From positions 27,012,501-27,076,500 of the forward strand of contig CM066988.1 of NCBI GenBank assembly GCA_033977485.1: a stretch of 64,000 nucleotides of DNA, read 5' to 3'. Source of the stretch: Hydrangea macrophylla (lineage: Eukaryota > Streptophyta > Magnoliopsida > Cornales > Hydrangeaceae). Shown here in pieces: positions 23,118 through 32,962 of this stretch. The first letter of the stretch is position 1, and every line of letters starts with the position of its first letter. Under the pieces are notes generated by a model. That model saw nothing but the letters and a program-made list of their open reading frames with translations. It searched no databases and had not been told where the DNA came from. The translations under genes and the position numbers were made by a program.

Positions 23118-26100
23118 TTAATTCAAATGATGAGCAAAATGTCTGCGACATTAGAGAGGATGGATGCACGACAAGAGGGTTCGAGTGGCACATTTCCCGC
23201 TCAACCACTTCCAAACCCTAAGGGTTACAACAGTGGCCCTCCTAAACATGAACAGGCTAAAGCCGTGACTACATAAAGAAGCGGCAAAGTCATAGGGCAA
23301 AACATGCCTCATTCTACTCCCGAGGAGTATGAAGAGGAGGAAGTGGTACTTAGGAGCAAACCATCTACTCAAGTAGAAGAGTCGTCCACTAATGACAAAC
23401 CATTAGACCCAAACAAGGACGCTTCTCAAGAAGTAGAAGAAGTGGAGAGAAGGCCTGGAAAGGAGCCTGTCATTGACGAATTACCCAAATGCCCTTTCCC
23501 TGCGCCATACCCTCAAAGGCTCAAGAAGCCCCAGAACGACGTTAAGAATCAGGAGTTTTTGGAGTTATTTAAACAAGTTAAAATCAATCTCCCACTCCTA
23601 GATGCAATCAAACAAGTGCCAACCTATGCTAAGTATCTTAAAGACTTATGCACGGTCAAAAGGAGGGAAAGTGTGAAAAAACATGCTTATGTCGCTTGCC
23701 AAGCAAGTGCGATCATTCAAAATGAATTGCCTCCGAAGCTAAAAGACCCTGGCACCCCAACTGTCTCATGCAGAATTGGGAATCAAAGGATAGACAACGC
23801 ACTCCTTGATTTAGGAGCGAGTGTAAATCTGCTGCCATGCTCAGTATATAAACAATTAGGGTTGGGTGAACTCAAACCCACCCGAGTTGCATTGCAACTG
23901 GCAGACAGGTCAGTCAAATATCCTAGAGGAATATTGGAGGATGTTCTGGTGCAAATAGACACTTTTGTCTTTCCGGTAGATTTTGTGATTCTAGATACAG
24001 AACCTGTGTCTAACCCCTGTTCACAGATCCTGGTGATTTTTGGACGACCATTCCTCAATACCATAGATGCCATAATCAAAATAAGAAGTGATATCATGAC
24101 CATCGTATTCAGGAACATGACTTTAAATGTCAAGATATTCTCAAATCCCCGACCTGAAGAATACGAGGATGACGAAGAAGTTAACTGCATCGAAACGGTC
24201 ATCGAGGATGAGGCTAATCTTGTAGAGTACAAAGATCCCGTGGAGGTAGTTGTGTCACAATTCGACACTATCTATCAACCTAATGATTCTACCCCATTGG
24301 ATGCTGCCCTAAATCATGCCTACCTCATGATGGAAACCAAGGAGGAAGATAGAGATGAATGCATATGGGTAACACCATATGAACCTTTACCTCCAAAAAC
24401 CAAGTTAACTATGCCTTCGAATTTTCAGTTTCCTGATTTGGAATTAAAGGAGCTTCCAAAAGAGCTCAAATACGCTTTTCTGGGAACTGAGAAGACTTAT
24501 ACTGTTATAATCTCATCTGCGTTAAATCCAGAACAAGAGGATAAGTTGATTCAAATGCTTAAACTGCATAAGGGAGCATTGGGATGGACTATTGCCGACC
24601 TAAAAGGCATAAGCCCATCTATTTGCACCCATAAGATTTATCTAGAGGAAGACGCTAAACCCTCCAGTCAAATGCAGAGGCGTCTGAATCCAAACATGCA
24701 AGAAGTAGTAAAAAAAGAAGTCTTAAAACTTCTAGACATTGGGACAATATACCCCATTTCAGACAGCCTTTGGGTTAGCCCTACCCAGGTGGTGCCGAAA
24801 AAGGCTGGTATAATGGTTATCCCAAACAAAGACGGTGAACTAGTACCAACACGCGTCCCCACTGGATGGCGGATGTGTATTGATTATCGCAAGTTAAATA
24901 CTGTGACTCGGAAAGACCACTTTCCATTTCCATTCATGGATCAGATGCTAGAACGAGTGGCGGGTCATAAGTATTATTGTTTCTTGGACGGATACAGTGG
25001 GTACAACCAAATTGAAATAGCTCCTGAAGATCAGGAGAAAACAACATTCACGTGTCCGTTCGGTACGTTCGCTTACCGCCGCATGCCTTTTGGATTATGC
25101 AATGCACCTGCTACCTTTCAGCGGTGTATGTTAAGCATATTCAGTGACATGGTCGAACAGATACTTAAGGTTTTCATGGATGATTTCTCAGTGTTCGGTC
25201 ATAGTTTCAATAACTGCCTAGAAAACCTGGAGAAAGTATTAGCAAGATGCGAAGATAAACATCTAGTACTAAACTGGGAAAAGTGTCACTTCATGGTGAC
25301 CAAAGGAATTGTCCTCGGCCACATTATCTCTGACAAAGGTATCCAAGTCGATAAAGCAAAAATCAATATTATTTCTAACTTACCAATCCCCCCGAACAGT
25401 CCGAGACATCCATTCTTTTCTGGGACATGCTGGGTTTTATTGACGCTTTATCCAAAACTTCAGTGCAATTTCTAGACCACTATGCCAACTCTTAGTCAAA
25501 GACGCACCTTTCGAGTGGTCAGATAACTGTCAATCATCTTTTGACGCACTAAAGGAACACCTTACCTCCGCACCAATAATTCAGGCACCCGACTGGGGTT
25601 TGCCATTTGAGTTAATGTGAGATGCTAGTGACTATACCATTGGCGCAGTCCTAGGACAGAGGAAGGACAAGAAGCCTTATGTTATTTACTATGCCAGCCA
25701 AACACTCAACGAAGCTCAAATGAACTATACAACTACTGAAAAAGAGCTACTGGCGATAGTCTTCGCTCTGGACAAATTCAGGTCTTATTTGATAGGGTCC
25801 CCAATAGTCTGTTTCATAGATCACTCAGCCCTCAAGTACCTGTTGTCTAAGAAAGACGCAAAACAAAGGCTTATCCGATGAATACTCTTACTCCAAGAAT
25901 TCGATATCACTATAAAGGATAAAAAAGGAGTAGAGAATGTGGTTGCTGACCACTTATCTCGGTTAACATTTACAGATAATACTGAGCCCATGCTAATCAA
26001 AGATGAATTCCTAGACGAGCAAATTATGGCAGTCTCGGGATTACCCTGGTACACAGACATAGTAAATTACCTGGCCGCAGGAGAAACTCCTAGACACTGG

Positions 26101-27339
26101 TCAATTCAGGATAGGAAGCGATTCCTCTCTTTTGCACGCCATTTCTTTTTCGATGACCCTTATTTATTCAAGTATTGTGCTGATCAGGTCATCAGGCGTT
26201 GCGTCCCTAATGAGGATATAACCGTATCTAGCCTCATGCTACTCTGAAGCGTGTGGTGGCCATTTTTCTTCCCAAAAGACCGCACAAAAAGTCCTACACA
26301 GTGGATTTTATTGGCACACCATATTTAAGGACGCTCATTCTTTCTATAAATCGTGCCAACACTGTCAAAAGCTAGGTACTATTTCAAAAAGAAATTCTAT
26401 GCCCTTAACCCCTATTATCACAATTGAAATTTTCGATTGTTGGGGCATAGACTTTATGGGCCCGTTCCCTAAATCAAACCACTGCGAATATATACTCCTA
26501 GCTGTGGAGTACGTATCAAAATGGGTGGAAGCAATACCGACGAGACGCAATGACCACAAAACAGTCATGTCTTTTCTTAAGGAAAACATTTTATCGCGTT
26601 TCGGTACCCCAAAAGCATTATTAAGTGACCAAGGCAAGCATTTCTGCAACAGGCCTTTGGAAGCACTACTCAAGAAATAAGGGGTGCACCATAAAATCGC
26701 TCTAGTATACCACGCACAAACAAACGGGCAGGCAGAGTTAGCTAACCATGAAATCAAACATATACTTGAAAAAATGGTTAGTTTCAACAGGAAATACTGG
26801 GCCTATAAATTAACTGACGCTCTATGGGCATACTGTACTGCCTACAAGACAAATCTGGGAATGTCTCCTTATCGGCTAGTGTATGGTAAGGCATGCACCT
26901 CCCCGTTGAGATTGAGCATAAAGCTTATTGGGCAACACGCGCATTAAATTTCGACATTAAGGAGGGATGACATCTCCGGAAATTCCAGTTGGCTGAACTA
27001 GAAGAAATTTGTCGAAATGCTTACGACAATGCCAAACTCCACAAGGAACGGTTGAAGGCACGCCACGATCAAACGAACATTCGTAAATCTTTCGAGCTGG
27101 GGCAGAAAGTTTTATTATATGATTCACGCCTTCACCTCTTCCTAGGCAAACTCTGATCTCGGTGGACAGGACCTTTCACAGTCAAATCTGTCTTTCCACA
27201 CGGGGCAGTTGAGCTATTTAACCCTAAGAACGATAGAAGTTTCAAGGTCAATGGCCAAAGATTAAAACCGTTCTTAGAAGATTTTCAACCCGAAGTCGAG
27301 CACATCCAACTGGATGAGCCCGACTATACTTCAAACTAA
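23118..27339 (+). pseudogene. Element C pol: protease, RT, RNase H, integrase
   Basis: Continues gag's frame, with a second stop at 23274-23276 inside VTT-RSGK. The longest open part is 23304-25475. Protease: LLDLGASVNLLP (about 23808-23845) and FGRPFLNT. RT: MCIDYRKLNTVTRKDHFPFP, then MPFGLCNAPATFQRCM, then the palm motif VFMDDFSVF with both Asp. A frameshift near 25395 moves RNase H to another frame; stops fall at 25441, 25618 and 25879. RNase H keeps DASD, TEKELLAIVFALD and IDHSALKYLL. Integrase: zinc-binding CQHCQKLG, then GIDFMG (Asp at 26450), LSDQGKHF (Asp at 26627) and Glu at 26735. The Asp-Glu spacing is 35, as in the family. There is one stop at 26678-26680 and another frameshift near 26940; the C-terminus ends at 27339. 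Confidence 0.9.
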
Positions 27340-27454
27340 AACGCCAAAGGGCGTTCTCCCAATGTTGTTGTACTTTTTTTTTTCTTTTCCTGCATTTCAT
27401 TTTGTTTTATCTTTTGTCTGTCTTTTTGAATGTGACCTCTATTCTCAATCTGCT

Positions 27455-27488
27455 ATTTTGTGATGTCTTTCCCCTGCAGGATATCAAA
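27455..27488 (+). promoter_or_regulatory. Splice-acceptor-like site before accessory frame 1
   Basis: Pyrimidine-rich tract ending TCTTTCCCCTGCAG, with AG at 27478-27479, 9 nt before the ATG at 27489. It matches plant 3' splice-site form. Splicing itself is inference. Confidence 0.45.
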
Positions 27489-27968
27489 ATGCGGGATGAT
27501 GACGTTCATTCTATAGGGTCATGGGCTGATTCTGAATATCAGAACCCACCTTGGACTGCCGATGAGATAGCATTCTGCTTATCTCCTTATCAAGGACCAG
27601 GGGCAGATGATGTGGTGGACCTGACCTATGGATACATCCCTTATGATCCTGCTCTCCTACAAATTAACCCATTCGAGCATATGGACCTTTCTGGAGAGGA
27701 AGGAGAACCTAAAGGGTATGTTGTTGGAGAAGTGGATGACGCACTGTTGGAACAATGGGAAAATGACTCAATGTGGGAGCCATGGGAAGAAGAGGACCTA
27801 CAAGATATGGTGCCTGAACGCTACAATGTTGTTTTCACGTATGTTGATGACTTCATAGTCATCTATGTGGTTCCCTACATCTATGAGTATGTCAGCTACT
27901 TGCTATTCATGCTTCAATGCCCTCTTCCAGCTAGTACACCTGGGGATATCTGGCCAATAGTGAGGTGA
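27489..27968 (+). CDS. Element C accessory frame 1 (159 aa, unknown)
   Basis: Intact open frame MRDDDVHSIGSWADSEYQNP to a TGA at 27966-27968. I recognise no family. It is strongly acidic for its first ~115 residues (DDVVDLTYGYIPYDP, SGEEGEPKG, EPWEEEDLQD). It then has a hydrophobic aromatic stretch (VDDFIVIYVVPYIYEYV SYLLFML, about residues 120-142) that could be a membrane segment. I chose the ATG at 27489 over the upstream in-frame start because it follows a strong acceptor-like sequence, a pattern repeated in the next two frames. It lies 150 bp after pol. It remained open although pol nearby has several stops. Confidence 0.5.
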   Translation: MRDDDVHSIGSWADSEYQNPPWTADEIAFCLSPYQGPGADDVVDLTYGYIPYDPALLQINPFEHMDLSGEEGEPKGYVVGEVDDALLEQWENDSMWEPWEEEDLQDMVPERYNVVFTYVDDFIVIYVVPYIYEYVSYLLFMLQCPLPASTPGDIWPIVR

Positions 27969-28059
27969 ACTTTGTGTCACATTCCTTTCTTTTCCTTTTC
28001 GTTTTGCTTTATTTATCTCGTCCTTTTTATTTATCTCTTGTTAACGTATTTTCTCTGTT

Positions 28060-28099
28060 TTTCTTTGTTGTTTTGTTTTCCTTTGTCAGGAATATCACT
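28060..28099 (+). promoter_or_regulatory. Splice-acceptor-like site before accessory frame 2
   Basis: T-rich tract ending TTTTCCTTTGTCAG, AG at 28088-28089, 10 nt before the ATG at 28100. The sequence between AG and ATG (GAATATCACT) resembles that before frame 3 (GGCTGTCACT). Confidence 0.45.
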
Positions 28100-28411
28100 A
28101 TGAATCTACCGTTCCCACTGCTATATCTTCCACATCAACTCTTTCATGGGTTTGGGCCATACCTACGGTCTTCGAATACTCTGCCGCAAGAGGAAAGTCT
28201 GTTGCGCATTCATACTCCTTTATCCTTGTCTCCATGCGGATCACCTCTTGCCTGGGATATCAATTCCTTTCAGAGTTCAGACTTGCTTGATGATGTCCTC
28301 GTTGCTTTCCGACTGTTCTGGGAGAGGGAATCATCAAGTTTAGACTATACATTTGAAGTTCTGGTGGCGAAAGAAGCTGTGGAGGAGGAAATCTTTCTGT
28401 TTGATGAATAG
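28100..28411 (+). CDS. Element C accessory frame 2 (103 aa, unknown)
   Basis: Open frame MNLPFPLLYLPHQLFHGFGP to a TAG at 28409-28411. No recognised family. The N-terminal third is hydrophobic and proline-containing; the C-terminal third is acidic (FEVLVAKEAVEEEIFLFDE). It is preceded by an acceptor-like site at the same distance as frames 1 and 3. It may be an exon of a larger spliced product instead of a stand-alone protein. Confidence 0.4.
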   Translation: MNLPFPLLYLPHQLFHGFGPYLRSSNTLPQEESLLRIHTPLSLSPCGSPLAWDINSFQSSDLLDDVLVAFRLFWERESSSLDYTFEVLVAKEAVEEEIFLFDE

Positions 28412-28740
28412 TGTTTCACTCCAATTGTTTTATGTAATTTCCTATTTGCCTTAATAAATTGGAGTGTATTCTTGGACAAAGTGTTTTTAATTTCAATTTT
28501 ATTTTAGTTTTCTTTTTCAATAAGGGTTTAAATACCATTTGTGGGGGCACTGATATTGCACATGGATGCTATTTTAAGGATTTATATAAATTTGCAATTA
28601 TCTACTCTGAGGGTGACATTTTTAGCTTACATGTTCTGTCAATACACTATTTTATCATTCTACTGTATGTCCAGAATAACTTGGGTCAGTTGGGAGTACT
28701 TAATTCTTCTATCCTATGGTGTCTTGGAATTTTCGATTTT
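28412..28740 (+). other. Element C spacer after accessory frame 2
   Basis: AT-rich, with the overlapping chance frames 28459-28816. No recognised coding content; it leads into the internal palindrome cluster. Confidence 0.5.
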
Positions 28741-28861
28741 GATCAATCGAACGATTTTGATCGATCAACGGTTTTATGTCCTCAATCGCTTGAAAAGATC
28801 TCAATCGATTGACTGATAGATCGATCGAGCCTTTATCGATCGATCGAGACTGGTATTTAAA
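28741..28861 (+). promoter_or_regulatory. Element C internal palindrome cluster and TATA-like box
   Basis: About six CGATCG-type sites (GATCAATCGAAC, TTGATCGATCAAC, TCAATCGATTGAC, AGATCGATCGAG, TTATCGATCGATCGAG) end directly at TATTTAAA (28854-28861). A pyrimidine-rich leader follows (TTCATCAGTCTCTTCTTCTC, from 28881). The order cluster-TATA-leader copies that of the LTR, but here it stands inside the element, ahead of accessory frame 3. It reads as a candidate internal promoter (inference). Confidence 0.5.
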
Positions 28862-29205
28862 CGAGGCATCCAGTGTACACTTCATCAGTCTCTTCTTCTC
28901 TCCCTCACGCTCAAGCGATCGAAGACAGAGGGACTCGTTTCTTTCTTCGGACCTCCCTTCATACACCCGCATTAATTAAAGGGTACCTGCTCCCCCTTGA
29001 TCATCATCTGCTTCATCAACCCCCCTTTACTCAGCGCGTATCTCGAGGTTAGCCCCGCGACCCTCCCTCGATTTCTTTTCATTTCAATTCCAGTTGGGGG
29101 TGCCCCCCATTGGTTATTAAAACCTTTTTCTTTTTGTTTTGTTCTTGTTTTTGTTTGTGCGGGCTCTTTCTGTTCTCGGTAGTGGTCACTGCATATTTGC
29201 TGTGT

Positions 29206-29331
29206 TCGATCGATCGAACAAGTCTCGAGCGATCGAACCCAGCCCTTCTTCAATCGATCGAACTGAGATCGAGCGATCGAACCCCTACCATTCTCAATCG
29301 ATCGAACTTATTGTTCGATCGGTCGAACTTT
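29206..29331 (+). promoter_or_regulatory. Element C internal palindrome cluster 2
   Basis: Seven sites in 125 bp (TTCGATCGATCGAAC, GAGCGATCGAAC, AATCGATCGAAC, TTCGATCGGTCGAAC and others), about 345 bp beyond the internal TATA-like box and 75 bp before the accessory frame 3 start. It parallels LTR cluster 2. A single extra site lies at 28910-28925. Confidence 0.5.
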
Positions 29332-29344
29332 ACAGTTTTAGTTT

Positions 29345-29407
29345 TTTTTCTTTTATTTCCTGTTTTGATTTTCTTCTCTGTTTTTCTTCTATTCCAGGGC
29401 TGTCACT
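29345..29407 (+). promoter_or_regulatory. Splice-acceptor-like site before accessory frame 3
   Basis: Long T-rich tract ending TTTTTCTTCTATTCCAG, AG at 29396-29397, 10 nt before the ATG at 29408. It is the strongest of the three acceptor-like sites. Confidence 0.5.
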
Positions 29408-30791
29408 ATGGACCCTGTCACGGGGTATCACAAGGAGAAGCCGCTCGATCTAGCTATACTGGACCCCATACCTGATCACGGGTTTCGGAGCCCCGAGGTG
29501 CATATATGGTTTAACCGGTACTTCGATACGCGGAAAGTGATGCTAGAGAGACCACTTGAGTCTGTGTGGTTATCCGCTCCCTGGTTCCTGGCACGGCTCC
29601 GCAACATGCCACTTTGGTTCGCAATGTTGACCTAAACGAAGAGAATCAACATAAATTGGGTTCGTGAAGCTTGTTCGTCGATGATCAAGGATCCAGCGGC
29701 TCCATAGACATACAGATCATTCTTTCGTGGCAGGGAGATCATTTTCAGCCCTGCCACAGTTTCTTCCGCTTTGGGCATCCGCGAAGTGCCTGATTGTTAT
29801 TATCCTCGTCCTCCAGATGCCCCAGCGACTCCTCCATCTACCGTTATCCATGAGCTTACAGCAGGTGCAGTTCAGTTCTGGAACGACCAATCTAACATCG
29901 AGGATAAGTTTCTGACCGACAAGTATCACCTCCTCCACCTCGCCCTGGTCAATTGCATCCTGATGACTTCGTACCATGAGAAGTTCGCAACGTGGTACAC
30001 GCAGGCCCTTTACTCTATTGGGATAGAGCAGGGCGTTTGCCTGTCTCGCCTATACATTAACTTCTTCATTCAGCCCACGCGATACATTATCTCTAAGCGC
30101 CATCTGAAAGGCGCTTGGCCCATACATAGGGTTGTGGAGCGGGCTGGACTCTTGCCATTAGCCACAGATATGATTCTTCAGGCCTCTAGTTGATTTGGTG
30201 AGACAGCAGCCCGTCGTTCAGATGCACAAAAAAAGAGAAAAGCGAAAGGGAAGGTGAAGGTTCGGGCAAAGAGGAGGAGAGGGGATGGCACCGACACTGA
30301 GGGTACAGCTTCAGGGACGCCCGACAGAGGCTGAGGAGCTTGATTCTAATGACGAGGTTGATCCTCGGGTTGAGATTGCACAGTTTGAGCTGAGACAGCG
30401 ATCTCAGGCTCAAACTCAGGCCCAGGGAGAGTCTTCTTCATCCGTACCTCTCCCGACTGTTCACGAGTTGTTATTGGAGGAGCGAGAGGCTCGGATCAGA
30501 CTCGAGGGCCGAGTAGACCACATGACGACTTTGCTAGAGGCCATCTTGATCCAGTTGGGGGTTGACCAGTCATTACATACACCTCCACCTGTCCCTACTG
30601 CACCGCCACTGGCTGATCCTTCTGCACCATCATCATCAGCGGCACCACCTTCTGCGGAGCCCCCACTTCCACCACCTCCAGTCGAGACTGCGAGAGACCC
30701 GGCGACGGATCATCCTGTTGCCGAGGGTGGAGTTGAACATACCCCCGATGTGTTGATAGAGATAGTGTCCGATGTCGCGGATGATGTTTAG
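29408..30791 (+). pseudogene. Element C accessory frame 3 (Athila-type third ORF, Transposase_32-like)
   Basis: Third reading frame of the element, in the position of the env-like ORF of Athila elements. It starts MDPVTGYHKEKPLDLAILDP. The central part (EIIFSPATVSSALGI, YHLLHLALVNCILMTSYHEK, then SRLYINFFIQP) resembles the 'putative plant transposon protein' domain (Pfam Transposase_32), common in this ORF. One frame runs to 30193 with stops at 29633-29635, 29705-29707 and 30191-30193. A basic stretch rich in KKRK and KRRR motifs follows (about 30226-30280), resembling a bipartite nuclear signal. After a frameshift near 30300 an open part (to 30791) holds a coiled-coil-like segment (LLLEEREARIRLEGRVD) and a Pro-rich tail. 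No signal peptide or clear transmembrane span is seen. Confidence 0.7.
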
Positions 30792-32962
30792 GTCATACCT
30801 TTGAGAGGGTTTGGAGAGTTTTGTTGTATCTTTTCTTTCTTGTTTCTATCTCTCTGCTCCCTTTATTTATTTTTGGTCACTGTTGGATTATTGTTTATTT
30901 TGTTGGTGGTTTGGAGAGTTTGGATTTTTGCGTATATGGCCTGTAGATATATTATCGCTGTTCTGTTCGTTCATTTTCCTATATTTTCAGTGATGTATTC
31001 TATTTTATGTTGGATCTGATGCTATTTATTTCATGTCTATTTGATCTTCGCTGCTTGGAGTATGTATGCTTTCTGTACAGGTTGTTACTATTATGATGCT
31101 TACGGTGATATTTCAGGTGATATCTCTCTCTATTTTGAAAATCACCTACGAGGACATTGCAATTTTCAGTTGGGGTTGGGTTTAGATAGATAATCACCTG
31201 TGCATTTTTTTTACGTAGCAATCTGAATCACTTTATCTATTGGCAAACATCATACAATCTCCATTATTATTAAAATTTAAGTTTTAATATAACTTTTCAA
31301 ATTATTAACCAAGTCTTTAAATTAAATGGGTAGAATAATTTTGAACTGTCGCTTCTATTTAGCTGCTGTCAAGCAATGACACAACCATTTTATTCTCATC
31401 CTTTTATGAATTAAGTTCATGCGTTTTTCTAAGTTCTCTAGGATGAAGGCATATGTTGATCATTCTTGTATCTAAATTATTTGCACGTATTAATAGCTAT
31501 GCAGAAAATTTTAAATAAGAGTTAATACGACTTTTGTGCTTTAAAGGATGAAGTAGTGAAAACTAGTTACCCTTAGTGAGCTTTTGAAACCAATCTTCAA
31601 TTCTGAGGGAATTATCACAGAAAAACTCAAACTATTTTCATTGAAAATGCCGATAAAAATTCGTTGACTAGTCTCTATTTCTTCATTTTGGCTGCTTATT
31701 AGAGGAGAACATTCAGGATTTACCAATTAAACTCAATGAACATTTAAGTGTTAAAATTAAGAAGTTGAGAAAATGAATTAAGCCATCGTATTTATTATTT
31801 ACCTTCTCCGTTTACCTATATTGACATCTCTAAATATGGGCTATCCTTAACCCCTCGCCTAACAGATCATGCCATATCCATTATGAAATTCAAAATTCCA
31901 GACTTTATACTTCGACCTAAATATACCCCATTGTACACCCAATGTGATTGAATTGTTGAATTATAAGGAAAGAATAGTGGTGAGAATGACTACAATTCCA
32001 GGTTAAAAAAAAAAAAAAAAAATTGAATGAGAACAAAAAAAAAAAAAAAAGAAAATAAAGTGAAGGATGATATGTATGAAGAGGATGGTTGGAATAACGT
32101 GAAGAAATGACTAAATATAGCCTCCTGTTGAAGATGTGCAAATTCTCATCCTTTCATTTCTACCCTACTAAATAAAAACCCGTCAAGTCCAAGTCTTAAT
32201 GATTTTCAACAACTTAGTTTAAACATAAAAGTGTAATTTGAGTTATCCACGGTATTTCGCTCTTCTAGTAAGTGGTATTCCTTTCATGAGACTATACACT
32301 CTAAAATGTTCGTCTTTTATAGAGTCGAGTATGAAAGCATTAGTATCTGAAAAATCACTCCTATCAAAGCTTTCATACCATGTGCGATTATCATTCACCA
32401 AGTTTCTGTGAGATGTTCATTTCTGAGTGAAATAACTACGTGAGAATTGAGTTAAAACTACAAGTTCTAAGAGTATGATAGTTTAAACAGCTCTAAATAA
32501 AGTTCAATGTATAGCTGTTAATTGCACACACACACACGGATACATGGATGTGATGCTTATGTTATTTTCATCTTGGTGACATGAGGAACATGTGCATTTC
32601 TTTCATGGTTTGAATGAGGATGATATGATTTGTGGAGCTAAATTAACAGTGAATAATAGAGATTGTTTGAAGGTTATTCTATATCTTTTTGAGCTTAATT
32701 AGAGAATTTTGTGGGTATATTCACTGTAAACCCTCACGAGACAACACTCGTCCACTAGGGGAAACCTAGGGATTTAATGGCTTGTTGCATCAGCTAAATG
32801 CAACCGCGATTCCTGCGAAAGTGAGTCAGGTAGCATCTCTTTCGAACTAGATTAGTTTGCTTTAGTTTTATTCTATTCATTTTAGTCGTTGTAGTAGTAG
32901 TAGTAAGCTTGTTTTATTTTCGCTTTATTGCTAGGGACTAGCAATTCGCTAGTTGGGGGTTG
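30792..32962 (+). other. Element C long 3' untranslated region
   Basis: 2.2 kb without a supported gene. A 72-codon hydrophobic frame at 30801-31019 is probably a by-product of T-rich sequence. Adenine runs are at 32005-32022 and 32036-32050. The last bases before the 3' LTR (CTAGTTGGGGGTTG, 32949-32962) act as the polypurine tract position. Long non-coding 3' regions are usual in Athila elements. Confidence 0.7.

Noticed and set aside
30801..31019. 72-codon hydrophobic frame as a transmembrane envelope subunit
   Set aside because: T-rich sequence gives hydrophobic codons in more than one frame here (30811-30993 is also open); no partner domain or acceptor-like site precedes it.
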